DNA from: Leptospira perolatii
GTDB taxonomy: Bacteria; Spirochaetota; Leptospiria; Leptospirales; Leptospiraceae
Direction: 5' to 3'
NCBI RefSeq assembly: GCF_002811875.1
Contig: NZ_NPDZ01000001.1
Span: 310,001 to 374,000 of the forward strand
Length of the DNA: 64,000 bases
Of the stretch, positions 36,596 through 48,172 are shown in pieces; within the stretch, counting starts at the first letter, position 1; each line of letters starts with the position of its first letter. The translations under genes and the position numbers were made by a program. The notes under the pieces were generated by a model. The model was not told where the DNA came from. It was given only the letters and a program-made list of their open reading frames with translations, and ran no database searches.

Positions 36596-37462
36596 TCAAG
36601 AAATTGCGTGATCCACCAAGATCATTATATTTACTAAAAAGAGATGAAGTATGCTGAAAAAGAAAAAGCCACGAGCGAATTTCGGCTCTGGATGAATCAG
36701 TAATCTGTAGGATAGATAGAGCATTGCAAATCCCAATAAGCTGGCGGAAATAATGTAAATCATTCCCATAGAAGGCTCGTACCAATAGAAAGCAATGCAG
36801 GAAGCTACGTATAAAATCGTATAAAGAAAAATTGATCTACCTGTTTCCTTGACTCCTTTTACAACGGGAAGCATGGGAAAGTTCGCATCATTATAATCTT
36901 CTTTTAGAAAAATCGCCAAAGCCCAAAAGTGCGCTGGAGTCCATAAGAAAATCATTAAGAACAAAATCCAGGCTTGTATCGGTAGTGAATTACTCACCGC
37001 CGCATAGCCGATAAGAGGTCCTACACAACCTGCTACCCCGCCGATCACAATATTTTGCGTGGTTCGCGGCTTCAGTAAAATTGTGTACAAAAACACATAT
37101 GCGATCAGAGCGATAAAAGCGCAGAGCGCAGCTAGAAGATTCGCAAAGTACCAAAGAATCCCGAATGCAGCTCCAGTCATAAAGAAGCCGGCCGTCAAAG
37201 CAGATGCTGTGCTAATTCTTCCTGTTGGAATCGGTCGGTTCGCAGTTCTTTTCATTTTTGCATCTCTATCTTTTTCAATTACCTGATTGAACACGAAGGA
37301 CGCAGAGGACATCAGAAACGTTCCCAGTAGTGTGAAAAATACCAAAAGGAAATCGGGAGAAGTAGCTGCGCCGAGATAAAGTCCCGGAATTGCCGTAACC
37401 AAAACGAGTGAGGTTACTCTCGGTTTTATCATGAGATTGAGGTCGGATAACAAAAGTTTCAT
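36596..37462 (-). CDS. ctaB: Protoheme IX farnesyltransferase (heme O synthase)
   Basis: A 288-residue UbiA-family membrane enzyme with about nine helices. The prenyl-diphosphate site is [20 protein letters not shown]. It makes heme O, which CtaA then converts to heme A. It follows ctaA by five bases. Just past its stop, TTCGGAA and TTCCGAA arms (36565-36590) form a possible weak terminator stem. Confidence 0.95.
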   Translation of the reverse strand: MKLLLSDLNLMIKPRVTSLVLVTAIPGLYLGAATSPDFLLVFFTLLGTFLMSSASFVFNQVIEKDRDAKMKRTANRPIPTGRISTASALTAGFFMTGAAFGILWYFANLLAALCAFIALIAYVFLYTILLKPRTTQNIVIGGVAGCVGPLIGYAAVSNSLPIQAWILFLMIFLWTPAHFWALAIFLKEDYNDANFPMLPVVKGVKETGRSIFLYTILYVASCIAFYWYEPSMGMIYIISASLLGFAMLYLSYRLLIHPEPKFARGFFFFSILHLFLVNIMILVDHAIS

Positions 37463-37467
37463 TTTTC

Positions 37468-38421
37468 TTAAACTGCAGATTCCGGTTTGCTAAGTTCGGA
37501 AGCCCTCAAGATCCATAGTGAGTAAAGGCTTGTTAAAATAAGCACAGCGACGCCGGTGTGAGCGGCAGTAATCAGCTTAGGCAGCTGAAAGAATATATTA
37601 AGAATTCCTAAAGCAAACTGGACTGTCAATAGCACGATGGCCGTTTTGACCAAATTCCGCAGTCGCTCGGTAAATCGTTTTAACAAACCATAGACGTTCA
37701 GACCGATCAGGTAGATTGCTACGATATACGCCCCTAATCTGTGTTGCACTTGGATTCCTATTTTAGGTTCAAATTCAGAACTTGGAAACCATTCTCCGTT
37801 GCAGGTCGGAAAATCGGAACACGCGAGTCCGGCGTAATGGGAACTGACGCGACCTCCCAATACGATCTGAAAAAAGACCAACGCGACACCAAAAACTAAT
37901 ACGAATTGATCGATTCGAATCAGATTTCGAGTGCTTATGAATTTTCCTTCTGAGAGTTGGTCTGAGCCGTTCACAAATTCTTTTGCCTTCAAGTTGGCAG
38001 TAAGAATACATAGAAAGAAAGTAATGGCGTTCAATAAGTGCAAGTTAACTGAATGCGGATCGAGAAGCAGAAGAACAGTAAGTCTACCCAAATAAATCTG
38101 TGAACTAATCAGCAAGCCAGCGATAACGAAATATTTCAGAAACGGTTTACGCAAATCCTTCGAGACTGCAGCCCAAACGGTTCCGCCGACCAAAAGGATT
38201 CCTAAAATCATAGAATAGTATCGGTGACTGACTTCCATAAATATATTGAAGTCGAAATCAGGAAAAACCTTACCGAAGCAAAGTGGCCAATCTGGACAAG
38301 CAAGTCCTGAATCGGTCGCCCTAACTAGAGGCCCATATAATAAATTAAAGAAGATCATCGCGGAGTAAACTTTTAGAAATATTGCGAATCTACGTAAGTT
38401 ATTTGAAATCGGTGCTTCCAT
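37468..38421 (-). CDS. ctaA: Heme A synthase (COX15/CtaA family)
   Basis: A 317-residue protein with eight hydrophobic segments. [25 protein letters not shown] near the start and [17 protein letters not shown] in the second half are the paired signature loops. Heme-liganding His residues lie in [21 protein letters not shown] and AAHTGVAVL. It supplies heme A to the oxidase encoded divergently by coxA. Its promoter shares the region 38422-38700 with the cox operon. Confidence 0.93.
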   Translation of the reverse strand: MEAPISNNLRRFAIFLKVYSAMIFFNLLYGPLVRATDSGLACPDWPLCFGKVFPDFDFNIFMEVSHRYYSMILGILLVGGTVWAAVSKDLRKPFLKYFVIAGLLISSQIYLGRLTVLLLLDPHSVNLHLLNAITFFLCILTANLKAKEFVNGSDQLSEGKFISTRNLIRIDQFVLVFGVALVFFQIVLGGRVSSHYAGLACSDFPTCNGEWFPSSEFEPKIGIQVQHRLGAYIVAIYLIGLNVYGLLKRFTERLRNLVKTAIVLLTVQFALGILNIFFQLPKLITAAHTGVAVLILTSLYSLWILRASELSKPESAV

Positions 38422-38532
38422 TCTTGGCTTCTAAATAGGTGAATTGGATCTTGGGTACCATACTTGAGAGCTGGGCTTTAGCGGCAATCTATTTGAAGGC
38501 TTTCCGTAGGACCTCCAAGCAGTTCTTTCTTC

Positions 38533-38551
38533 GATGAGATTCAATCTCATC
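38533..38551. promoter_or_regulatory. Perfect 9-1-9 palindrome in the ctaA/cox divergent region
   Basis: GATGAGATTCAATCTCATC is a perfect inverted repeat of two nine-base arms around one C, the architecture of Fur/PerR-family operators. It lies 112 bases from ctaA and 150 from the first cox-operon gene. Leptospira encodes several Fur-family regulators; which one, if any, binds is not known. Confidence 0.55.
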
Positions 38552-38700
38552 CCAACAAGACAAGGAGAACATTCGTCTCGTTCATGGAGAATGCAAAAAC
38601 GCTTCCAAAAAAAACCGAACCTCCAAGATTGGTATAAGCTTCTCCCTTTCCAAAAAAGACGAGTTCGCTTCCTTCTGATTCACTAGGAGTTTTCCTTTTC

Positions 38701-38859
38701 ATGAGCAAGAACGATCAATACAACAAACCTGGATTTTGGACGTTTATCGTAATATTGACTGCAAATATTCTTTACTTTGTTTACCTTTCTTTTTTCGGAA
38801 CAGGAGTAAAGGACTACAATAAACCTGTCCCTGGCCAAGAGTCTTCTCAGACAAAATAA
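38701..38859 (+). CDS. Small single-pass membrane protein (52 aa) heading the cox operon
   Basis: ATG 38701 to TAA 38857-38859, preceded by AGGAG. The product starts MSKNDQYNKPGFW and has one membrane helix (TFIVILTANILYFVYLSFF), ending in a Pro/Ser-rich tail. It sits 12 bases before the Sco gene, so it is likely a small accessory or assembly subunit of the oxidase. No family was recognised. Confidence 0.72.
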   Translation: MSKNDQYNKPGFWTFIVILTANILYFVYLSFFGTGVKDYNKPVPGQESSQTK

Positions 38860-38871
38860 AGAAAAGGTAAT

Positions 38872-39741
38872 TTGCGCTCGCGGAATTTACCTGTGGAACT
38901 AAAAAGAAATTCAAAACGCAAAATTATCTTCCTGATGATTTTGCAAATGCTCATCCTGTTAGCTCTGCCCATCTATTCCTATGATACGGAAAGAGAACTT
39001 CCCGCCCACGTAAAACCTAACGAGTTAGAAGGAGTAGGTTTAGAAGAAAAATTGGGCGATTCTATCGATCCTAATCTTAACTTCTTGGATGAAGAAGGTA
39101 AGCCCGTAAAGATCGGAGATTATCTTAAAGACGGAAAGCCAGTTTTACTTACCCTCGTTTATTTTCGCTGCCCTACATTATGCAATTTTCATTTAAACGG
39201 GATCTCAGATGTTCTGAAGGAACTCAAGTGGGAAGTAGGTAAAGAATTTCGCTATATAGCCGTAAGCTTTGATCCAAAAGAAAAACCAGAACTAGCAAAA
39301 TTAAAAAAAGCAGCCTATGTGAAAGATTACGGGCGCGGTGATGGTAGCGGTTGGAGTTTTTTGACCGGAACCGAACAGGAAATTAAGAAGCTCGCGGATA
39401 GCCTCGGATTTTCCTATAAGTGGAATCCTGAAATTGAACAATGGGCCCATCCTTCCGCTGCTTATATTATTACTCCGGAAGGAAGAATCGCGAGATACCT
39501 GAAGGGGATCCAATTTGATCAAAGGACTCTTCGTTTATCATTAGTGGAAGCAAGTAATGGTAAAATCGGAGATTTGACCGACCAGGTTTCCCTTTTTTGC
39601 TTCCAATTTGATCCATCCAAAAATAGGTATACATTATACGCATACAATATCATGCAATTGGGCGGTTTGGTAACAATTCTTGCCCTTTCAGTTTTCTTAT
39701 TCCAATTTTGGAAAAAACAAAAAACGACCAGTAACGTATAA
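38872..39741 (+). CDS. SCO1/SenC copper chaperone for cytochrome oxidase
   Basis: A 289-residue thioredoxin-fold protein. The copper-binding CPTLC and the later His in EQWAHPSAAYII match Sco proteins. A hydrophobic N-terminal segment anchors it; a C-terminal hydrophobic segment (VTILALSVFLFQFW) is an extra feature. It loads copper on the CuA site of CoxB. The start is TTG 38872 with AAAAGG upstream. Confidence 0.9.
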   Translation: MRSRNLPVELKRNSKRKIIFLMILQMLILLALPIYSYDTERELPAHVKPNELEGVGLEEKLGDSIDPNLNFLDEEGKPVKIGDYLKDGKPVLLTLVYFRCPTLCNFHLNGISDVLKELKWEVGKEFRYIAVSFDPKEKPELAKLKKAAYVKDYGRGDGSGWSFLTGTEQEIKKLADSLGFSYKWNPEIEQWAHPSAAYIITPEGRIARYLKGIQFDQRTLRLSLVEASNGKIGDLTDQVSLFCFQFDPSKNRYTLYAYNIMQLGGLVTILALSVFLFQFWKKQKTTSNV

Positions 39742-39765
39742 ATGGAAAGGAGAGATTTCTAGCCG

Positions 39766-40788
39766 ATGAACTGGAACCATATTTTTACAGCGACTAGCTT
39801 TATGCCGGTCCAGGCTAGTAAGGAGGCAGTGGGTGTAGATCATCTTTATGCATTCTTACTTATTTCGAGCCTAATATCCTTTGTTATCCTCATCGGTGGA
39901 ATGACTTGGTTCATCTTCAAGTATAGAAGAAAAACAGAGAATGATAAGACTGCTTATATTACTCATAACACTTTAGCGGAATTTATTTGGTCTTTCGTTC
40001 CATTAGTCGTTCTACTTGCTATCTTCTTTTGGGGTTGGGCAGTTCTGAGTGATCTGCGTAAAACCGGAGTAAAAGGAGATGTAGAAATTCACGTGACTGC
40101 AAGACAGTGGAGCTGGGCTTTCCAATACCAAGATGGAATCAGTATCACGAGTCCGAGCGGTGACCATTTCGAGAGCGACACTGCTAAATCTACACTTCTT
40201 AAGCCTGCAATCGTTACAGTCCCGGTAGATCAGACAGTTCGTTTGGTGATGACATCGGTGGACGTGTTACACAGTTTTTATGTGCCTGCCTTCCGTAACA
40301 AAATGGACGTGGTTCCGGGAAGAAGAACTACTTTCACTTTCAAGCCGACTCAAAAAGGAGATTTTACGGTTTTCTGTACAGAATACTGTGGAACTTCGCA
40401 TTCCAATATGATGGCTACGATCCGAGTGGTTGGCTCCGAAGAATTCCAAGCTTGGAAAACCGCAGAAGAGGAGAAATTGAAAGCTTCTCTAAGCGCAACT
40501 CCAGCAGACAAAGGATTGGCTTTATATAATAGCAAAGGATGTAACAGCTGCCATACGGTAGATGGAACTCCTCGAGTAGGTCCTTCTTTCAAAGGAATCT
40601 ATGGATCCAAGAAGCAATTTGCGGACGGATCGGCTGGTTCTGCTGATGACAATTACATCCAACAATCGATTCTGGTGCCTAACGCCAAAGTCGTGAAAGG
40701 ATTTCCGCCGGTTATGCCTTCTTTCCAAGGCCAACTATCAAACGAAGATATTCAAAATATCATCGAGTACTTTAAGACACTGAAATAG
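39766..40788 (+). CDS. coxB: Cytochrome c oxidase subunit II with fused cytochrome c domain
   Basis: A 340-residue protein. Two N-terminal membrane helices are followed by the CuA cupredoxin domain: [11 protein letters not shown], with [21 protein letters not shown] upstream carrying the remaining ligands. From about residue 240 a class I cytochrome c domain is fused, with CNSCH and the Met axial ligand likely in PPVMPSF. This is the caa3 arrangement. It follows the Sco gene by 24 bases. Confidence 0.95.
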   Translation: MNWNHIFTATSFMPVQASKEAVGVDHLYAFLLISSLISFVILIGGMTWFIFKYRRKTENDKTAYITHNTLAEFIWSFVPLVVLLAIFFWGWAVLSDLRKTGVKGDVEIHVTARQWSWAFQYQDGISITSPSGDHFESDTAKSTLLKPAIVTVPVDQTVRLVMTSVDVLHSFYVPAFRNKMDVVPGRRTTFTFKPTQKGDFTVFCTEYCGTSHSNMMATIRVVGSEEFQAWKTAEEEKLKASLSATPADKGLALYNSKGCNSCHTVDGTPRVGPSFKGIYGSKKQFADGSAGSADDNYIQQSILVPNAKVVKGFPPVMPSFQGQLSNEDIQNIIEYFKTLK

Positions 40789-40799
40789 GAGAACGGAGA

Positions 40800-42384
<1,585 letters not shown>

Positions 42385-42398
<14 letters not shown>

Positions 42399-43149
42399 GC
42401 ACGCGGAGTTTCACCACGCTCACCATTTCGAGAGCGCTGACCACCAATACGAGTCTTCAAAACAAGGAATTTGGTTATTCCTTGTTACTGAAATTCTAAT
42501 GTTCGGCGGACTATTTGTGGCATACGCGATTTATCATTCGCTGTATCCTCAGGTATTCCATGCAGGAAGTAAGCAACTTTCTATTCCTCTGGGCGCCGTA
42601 AACACTGTGGTTCTACTATTCAGTTCGTTTACGATGGCGATCGGAATCAATTATGTGCAAAGAGGCTTAAAGAAAAAAGCTATCATCGCATTAACTGCCA
42701 CGATCATCTGCGCTATGATCTTTATGGTTGTGAAATACTTTGAGTATTCGCATAAATTCCATGTAGGAACTGTTCCTGGAAAATATGCATATACCGATGA
42801 TACTCGCACGACTACGAAAGTGGCTGCGCTTGTAAAAGAAGCGACTGAATTAGGTGCTCAAGAGCGTGAACACAAACTTCATATGGATGAGCATGAATAC
42901 ACTCACTTACGCCATTTGAACGATACAAAGAACTGGCCTTTGTTCTTTGGATTTTACTTCATAATGACAGGAGTTCACGGAGCGCACGTCTTGATCGGAG
43001 CATTCCTGATTTTCTGGGTGTTGATTAAGACCATCCGCAATCAAGTGGGACCTGAATATTACACACCTGTAGAAGGAGTGGGCCTGTTCTGGCACGTGGT
43101 GGATTTAATCTGGATTTACTTATTCCCTTTGCTTTACTTAGTCGGATAA
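42385..43149 (+). CDS. coxC: Cytochrome c oxidase subunit III
   Basis: A 254-residue membrane protein. [19 protein letters not shown] and the final [18 protein letters not shown] are family motifs, and the His-rich N terminus is also typical. A hydrophilic insert of about 60 residues between helices is longer than in many homologues. No subunit IV gene follows; a terminator comes 25 bases later. Confidence 0.94.
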
Positions 43150-43174
43150 TTTTTTTTTCAGATTTCAAATCCAG

Positions 43175-43204
43175 AAAAAGCCGGGTTTTCCCCCGGCTTT
43201 TTTC
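43175..43204 (+). terminator. Rho-independent terminator of the cox operon
   Basis: AAAAAGCCGGG (43175-43185) pairs with CCCGGCTTTTTT starting at 43192, with a short loop and a T run. It lies directly after coxC. Confidence 0.9.
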
Positions 43205-43316
43205 ATTTTGGCAGGTCTTCTCGCGTATTTTCAACGCCGAAATTTGGGCGGTTTAGCCGATACTATAGAAGGAGTAGTTTTCCGTATCTGGAATTTGCTC
43301 CACGGTCGGAAACAAT

Positions 43317-43943
43317 ATGCAAAATATAGATTATTCCCGAAAGCTGAAGCAATCGCCAAACCGAGCGGGGACTAGAAATGAGTCCCAGCACACGGTTCAG
43401 ACGATTCAACATGTTCGAGGAAGCCTTTCTCCCATTCGGTCATTTCCAAGCTCAAGATCCATTTTTATCGTACTAATCGGAGCGATTTCCATTTTTACGG
43501 GAGGAGTGGTTGTCGGATTAAGGCTCGACCAAAAGGAACAGGCATTTGCACAAAACGAAACTCAATCATTTTATAATACAGGAAAATGGAAGAATTCGAA
43601 TTCTTCAGAATCCAATGCAGATTCCGGCTCGGCAAAATCCGAAAACCTCGCAACCGCTGGCCAGGGAAATTCAGGGAACTCATTAAAATACCCTGCTCTC
43701 GAAAGCAAGGACAGCTATTTCATTTCCGTTCCAACTTCTGATTCAGTGGAAGCGATGGAAGCAGGGAAAAAATTGCTGAGAGCTCATCCTGAATTCCAGG
43801 GGAGAATTTTCCGTTCCGAGCAAGGCGAACTTTTTGTAGGATACTTCTACGAAAAGAGTGAGGCGGTGCAGGCTCTCGAGGCGATTCGACCTTTGAATGA
43901 TCCGGTGTTTCACGGTTCAAAATTGCACAAAGCAAAATTCTAA
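43317..43943 (+). CDS. Single-pass membrane protein with SPOR-like C terminus
   Basis: A 208-residue protein. One membrane helix near residues 50 to 68 (IVLIGAISIFTGGVVVGL) follows a basic N terminus; then a Ser/Asn/Gly-rich linker of about 50 residues; then a C-terminal segment (YFISVPTSDSVEAMEAGKKL, ELFVGYFYEKSEAVQAL) reminiscent of the SPOR peptidoglycan-binding fold. It may localise to the septum, which is an inference from the weak similarity. Confidence 0.6.
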   Translation: MQNIDYSRKLKQSPNRAGTRNESQHTVQTIQHVRGSLSPIRSFPSSRSIFIVLIGAISIFTGGVVVGLRLDQKEQAFAQNETQSFYNTGKWKNSNSSESNADSGSAKSENLATAGQGNSGNSLKYPALESKDSYFISVPTSDSVEAMEAGKKLLRAHPEFQGRIFRSEQGELFVGYFYEKSEAVQALEAIRPLNDPVFHGSKLHKAKF

Positions 43944-43995
43944 ATCTTGAAAGTACTCCTATGAAAGTGGAATCTAGTCCAAACTCATTTTTTCC

Positions 43996-44030
43996 TTGAC
44001 TTCGGCTCAAAATGTGCTATATTTTTGAGC
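43996..44030 (+). promoter_or_regulatory. Sigma-70-type promoter of the CarD gene with overlapping inverted repeat
   Basis: TTGACT (43996-44001), 16-base spacer, TATATT (44018-44023). GCTCAAAA (44005-44012) and TTTTGAGC (44023-44030) form an inverted repeat that spans the -10 element, a good place for a repressor or for autoregulation. Confidence 0.6.
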
Positions 44031-44059
44031 AGAGTTTTAACGGAAGTCTTAATACCTAA

Positions 44060-44620
44060 TTGGCTAGCAAAAAGAAACAATCTGGCTACGAGCATGGAGT
44101 AGGCGACTACGTCGTCTATCCGATCCACGGCGTGGGGGAAATCACCGAGATCGCCAAAAAAGTTATCCTGGGAAAAAAGAAAGAATGCTACGTGATGGAA
44201 ATCCAAGGTAGCAAGATGAAGGTGATGATTCCCGTCGATAAAGCAAAGCAGGTGGGTATCCGACCGATTATCGACAAAAAGGACATCAAAAAGGTAATCA
44301 ATCTTCTCAAGAAGGATGAGATTGATACTGAAGAAGATTGGAAGATCAGATACCAGAATAACCTGAATAAGATCAAATCCGGTTCGATATTTGAAGTAGC
44401 AGATGTATGTAGGAATTTATTCCGCAGGGCAAACGGTAAGGAGCTCTCTATCATGGAGCGGAAGCTGTATGAGAGCGCTTACAACCTAGTAAAAATGGAA
44501 GTTGCCTTGAGCAAGGGCGTAACCCAAGAAGAAGCGGGAAACCTTGTGTCGGATGTTTTGGCCAGTTCTCTCACAAATGGAGAGAAGGTCGTTGCTGCTG
44601 CAGTAGTAGAAGAAGAATAA
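44060..44620 (+). CDS. carD: CarD-family transcriptional regulator
   Basis: A 186-residue protein. The N-terminal CarD/TRCF RNA-polymerase-interacting domain is clear ([36 protein letters not shown]), followed by an all-helical DNA-binding domain. CarD stabilises open promoter complexes. The start is TTG 44060, reading [13 protein letters not shown]; upstream frames end early. The gene for a PIN-TRAM protein follows at 38 bases. Confidence 0.9.
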   Translation: MASKKKQSGYEHGVGDYVVYPIHGVGEITEIAKKVILGKKKECYVMEIQGSKMKVMIPVDKAKQVGIRPIIDKKDIKKVINLLKKDEIDTEEDWKIRYQNNLNKIKSGSIFEVADVCRNLFRRANGKELSIMERKLYESAYNLVKMEVALSKGVTQEEAGNLVSDVLASSLTNGEKVVAAAVVEEE

Positions 44621-44658
44621 TTCCGATTAAACTCGAGTCTATCATAAGGATTTGAGTT

Positions 44659-45861
44659 ATGGTATATTTATATAAAGGCCTAACCGCCGTCCTACTTTCC
44701 TCGCTGTCATTTTTTGTGACCCACAAACAGACACAGGACCTTGTATTATCCGGTTCTATTACTGGGCTAGTATTCGTTGTATCTTTAGTTTTGCTTTTAG
44801 GTGAATCCAAGTTATTTCCTAAGTTCCGTGCAGATGTAATTTTTTGTGCTGCAGTGGGCGCGTTGCTTGGACTAGCAATTGCTTGGTTTACAGGATCCAT
44901 CATTCGATTCGAAGAATTTAATCTAGCTCTGTATGTACTTTTTGGACTGTTCGGCTCCCAAGTGGGAGTGGCATTTGCAAAGGAGCCAGGACTGGGTATT
45001 TTCGGTGGCGGAAGTGGGCATCAGTCATTGGACCCATTCGGAATGGGCGTGAATAAAGACGAAGTTCGCGATAAAATTTTAGATACGTCAGTCGTTATCG
45101 ACGGTAGAATATTAGATATTGCTGATACACATTTTATCGACGGACCTCTAATTCTTCCCAATTTCGTTTTGCGCGAAATTCAGCTGATCAGCGATTCTTC
45201 GGATCCGATCAAACGAGCCAGAGGCCGTCGCGGTTTGGAGATGTTAAACAAGCTCCAGCGAAAAGGTTCCATAGAAGTAAAAATCACGTATAAAGATTAT
45301 TCCGAAACTCGCGAAGTCGATGCCAAGTTGATCAAACTGGCTCGTGATACTGGAGGCAAAATCGTTACGAACGATTTTAACCTGAACAAAGTTGCAGAAT
45401 TGCAGGGAGTAAAAGTTCTCAATTTGAACACCCTAGCAAATGCGCTCAAACCTGTTGTGCTTCCTGGAGAAGAACTCGGAATTCAGGTGATCAAAGAAGG
45501 AAAGGATGAGAACCAAGGTATCGGATATCTTGAAGATGGTACTATGGTGGTAATCGAAAATGGTGGTCACCTGGTTGGAAAAGAAGTGAAGGTAACAGTA
45601 ACTTCCATCATCCAAACTGCCGCAGGTAAGATGATCTTTACGAAAGCGAATTCCAACGGAAGCAGCGAAAAAGGCGACCGAGATAGAGACAATCGCCAAG
45701 GCAGAAACGAAAGAAGTGAACGTGGAGATCGCGGTGAAAGAGGGGATCGAGGTGAAGACCGAGGAAATCGTCGAGATTACCAAGACCGTGGAAACCGCGG
45801 AGAAAAAATGCAAGGCGAAGAGCGCGGAAATCGTAAAGATTACCAAGATCAACAGCAGTAA
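44659..45861 (+). CDS. Membrane-anchored PIN-TRAM protein with Arg/Gly-rich tail
   Basis: A 400-residue YacL-like protein. Four N-terminal hydrophobic helices precede a PIN nuclease domain ([19 protein letters not shown] with the first acidic residues; [15 protein letters not shown] with the later ones), then a TRAM domain ([21 protein letters not shown]). The last 60 residues are an extreme Arg/Gly/Asp-rich low-complexity repeat ([10 protein letters not shown]), unusual for the family. The family role is not settled; RNA binding is inferred. Confidence 0.88.
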   Translation: MVYLYKGLTAVLLSSLSFFVTHKQTQDLVLSGSITGLVFVVSLVLLLGESKLFPKFRADVIFCAAVGALLGLAIAWFTGSIIRFEEFNLALYVLFGLFGSQVGVAFAKEPGLGIFGGGSGHQSLDPFGMGVNKDEVRDKILDTSVVIDGRILDIADTHFIDGPLILPNFVLREIQLISDSSDPIKRARGRRGLEMLNKLQRKGSIEVKITYKDYSETREVDAKLIKLARDTGGKIVTNDFNLNKVAELQGVKVLNLNTLANALKPVVLPGEELGIQVIKEGKDENQGIGYLEDGTMVVIENGGHLVGKEVKVTVTSIIQTAAGKMIFTKANSNGSSEKGDRDRDNRQGRNERSERGDRGERGDRGEDRGNRRDYQDRGNRGEKMQGEERGNRKDYQDQQQ

Positions 45862-46013
45862 AGCATTCCGTGGGCCGAATTCGGCCGAAATTCTATCGTT
45901 TAAGAGACAGAATATAAGGTCCGATCGAATTCCTAAGTGGAATTTGGTCGGAACCGAATTGACTATACACTTTCTACTAAAATAATTGAAATTCGAACAA
46001 CAAGGAGAGCCAG

Positions 46014-47606
46014 ATGCCGGTCCAAACGCAAGTTAAGGGACTAAAGGAGCTCGGATTAGAGCCCTCAGAAGTCTTTCATAACCTATCTTACGACGAAATT
46101 TTCGAACACGAAAAGGCGAATAATGAAACCGTTCTTTCTTCGAACGGAACTATGATGGTAGATACCGGAATTTTTACCGGAAGATCACCGAAAGATAAGT
46201 ACTTTGTAGATGAACCTTCCTCCAATAGCAATATTTGGTGGTCTCATATCAACTTCAAAGTTTCCTCGGACGTTTTCGAAGAACTGTATGCAAAATGTAT
46301 TAATTACTTAAATGGCAAGAAACTGTACGTGTTTGACGGATACGCCGGAGCGAATCCTGAAACAAGAATGAGCCTGCGCGTGGTTTCGGAAAAAGCATGG
46401 CAGCACCATTTTTGCACGAACATGTTTTTGCGCCCAAGCAAAGATGAGCTGGCTAATCTCCTTCCTGAATTTACGATCATCAATGCCTGCGGTGTAAAAA
46501 ACGAAAATTATAAGAAACACGGATTGAATTCGGATGTATTTGTAATTTTCAATCTTGCAAAAAAAATCTGCATCATCGGCGGAACGGAATACGGTGGAGA
46601 GATGAAGAAAGGTATTTTTTCAGTAATGAATTATCGCCTTCCACTTCAGGGAATTCTTTCCATGCATTGCTCCGCAAATATCGGTAAGGACGGAGATACA
46701 GCTCTCTTCTTCGGTCTTTCCGGAACTGGAAAAACTACCCTTTCCACTGATCCGCATCGGAAGCTGATCGGCGATGACGAGCATGGTTGGGATGACCACG
46801 GAGTCTTCAATATCGAAGGCGGATGCTACGCAAAAGTCATCAATTTGGATCCCAAGACTGAACCGGATATCTTCGAAGCGATCAAAAGAGATGCTCTTTT
46901 GGAAAACGTAGTCTTTGATGAAAAGACAAAGGCAGTCGATTATAATTCTGCTGCAAAGACTGAGAACACTCGAGTTTCTTATCCGATTTATCATATTAAG
47001 AATATTCAGGTTCCTTCAAAGGGCGATCATCCAAAAGTAATCATATTCTTAACGTATGACGCTTTCGGAGTTCTGCCTCCTGTTTCTCGTCTTTCGATCG
47101 AGCAAGCGATGTATCACTTCTTGTCAGGTTATACTGCAAAAGTCGCTGGTACTGAGCGTGGAGTGAAAGAGCCTACCGCTACTTTCTCCGCTTGCTTCGG
47201 TGCAGCGTTCATGACTCTTCATCCGACCGTTTACGCAAAACTGCTCGGCGAAAAAATGAAGAAGCATAACGTGCGTGCCTACTTGATGAATACTGGATTA
47301 GTAGGAGGAGCGTACGGAGTTGGTAAGCGTATGAACCTTCCGTCTACTCGTAAAATTATCGATGAGATCATGAACGGTAATATCGATAAAGCCGAGTTCG
47401 TAAAACACCCAGTCTTTCAAGTGGAATATCCAAAAACCGTAGAAGGTGTGGACTCTGCAATTCTGGATCCAAGAGCTGCTTGGGCAGATAAAGCTGCTTA
47501 TGACAAAACTTCCAATCAATTGGCACAAATGTTCATTGATAATTTCAAGAAGTACGCAGAAGGCTCGAAGGATTTTGATTTTACGGCTTTCGGACCGAAA
47601 GTTTAG
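46014..47606 (+). CDS. pckA: Phosphoenolpyruvate carboxykinase (ATP)
   Basis: A 530-residue gluconeogenic enzyme converting oxaloacetate to PEP. The P-loop [13 protein letters not shown], the metal motif [11 protein letters not shown] and the active-site [15 protein letters not shown] are all visible, and length is normal. AAGGAG lies before the ATG. A terminator follows 25 bases after the stop, so it is probably monocistronic. Confidence 0.96.
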   Translation: MPVQTQVKGLKELGLEPSEVFHNLSYDEIFEHEKANNETVLSSNGTMMVDTGIFTGRSPKDKYFVDEPSSNSNIWWSHINFKVSSDVFEELYAKCINYLNGKKLYVFDGYAGANPETRMSLRVVSEKAWQHHFCTNMFLRPSKDELANLLPEFTIINACGVKNENYKKHGLNSDVFVIFNLAKKICIIGGTEYGGEMKKGIFSVMNYRLPLQGILSMHCSANIGKDGDTALFFGLSGTGKTTLSTDPHRKLIGDDEHGWDDHGVFNIEGGCYAKVINLDPKTEPDIFEAIKRDALLENVVFDEKTKAVDYNSAAKTENTRVSYPIYHIKNIQVPSKGDHPKVIIFLTYDAFGVLPPVSRLSIEQAMYHFLSGYTAKVAGTERGVKEPTATFSACFGAAFMTLHPTVYAKLLGEKMKKHNVRAYLMNTGLVGGAYGVGKRMNLPSTRKIIDEIMNGNIDKAEFVKHPVFQVEYPKTVEGVDSAILDPRAAWADKAAYDKTSNQLAQMFIDNFKKYAEGSKDFDFTAFGPKV

Positions 47607-47631
47607 TAAATAAGAAATAGACTTACTGTTT

Positions 47632-47660
47632 AAAAGGAGCAGCCTAGCTGCTCCTTTTTT
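47632..47660 (+). terminator. Rho-independent terminator of pckA
   Basis: AAAAGGAGCAGC (47632-47643) pairs with GCTGCTCCTTTT (47647-47658), loop CTA, and the T run continues. Confidence 0.92.
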
Positions 47661-47691
47661 ATTTCAGGTAAAATCGGATTCGGAAAGAGAC

Positions 47692-47720
47692 TTGACAAGT
47701 TTTTGTGCGACGCATAATGA
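47692..47720 (+). promoter_or_regulatory. Sigma-70-type promoter of the phasin-like gene
   Basis: TTGACA (47692-47697), a 17-base spacer, TAATGA (47715-47720). It is a close consensus match. Transcription would start near 47727 and leave a leader of about 95 bases. Confidence 0.7.
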
Positions 47721-47822
47721 TTTGTAGATCAGGAATTTTCGGCTTATGCAAGACTAAAAGCTCGAGCATCGGCTGAAATACGAACGCTTGGATGTATTCG
47801 TCCTTACATAGAGGAAAGTAAC

Positions 47823-48116
47823 ATGGAAAAAGAAATCAAAGAAGCTCTCAACTTTGCAATCGGTGCTGCAAAAACCCTTCGTGAACAGGCGGACAGCATA
47901 CTTTTGAAAGTGGAAAAAGAGTTCAAAGAGCTGGCAAATAAGGGTGCTCAAGACCAAGGAGAAGTCGCGACAAATCTAAGACGCTATATCGAAGATGCGC
48001 TTCGCTCAGTGGAAGGTTTGACCGGTCAAGTCAACACCAAGGTAGAAGAAGTTAAGAAAGTAGCTACGAAAGATAAGGGAGGCAAGCCTTCTAAGTCAAA
48101 TGGTACTTCGGCCTAA
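47823..48116 (+). CDS. Phasin-like coiled-coil protein (97 aa)
   Basis: A short amphipathic protein, helical throughout (ALNFAIGAAKTLREQADSIL, EVATNLRRYIEDALRSVEGL), ending in a Lys/Ser-rich tail. The pattern resembles the PhaF/phasin-related family that coats polyhydroxyalkanoate granules, but no PHA synthase is nearby, so it may simply be a coiled-coil adaptor. Its promoter is strong. Confidence 0.7.
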   Translation: MEKEIKEALNFAIGAAKTLREQADSILLKVEKEFKELANKGAQDQGEVATNLRRYIEDALRSVEGLTGQVNTKVEEVKKVATKDKGGKPSKSNGTSA

Positions 48117-48172
48117 ACATCACTCTAAATTAAGCTTTCAAACTTTACACTTTTAGAAATAGGAACTATTCC

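Noticed and set aside
38584..38637. 17-codon frame before the small cox membrane gene
   Set aside because: Too short, the ribosome site is about 16 bases away, and no attenuator structure follows.
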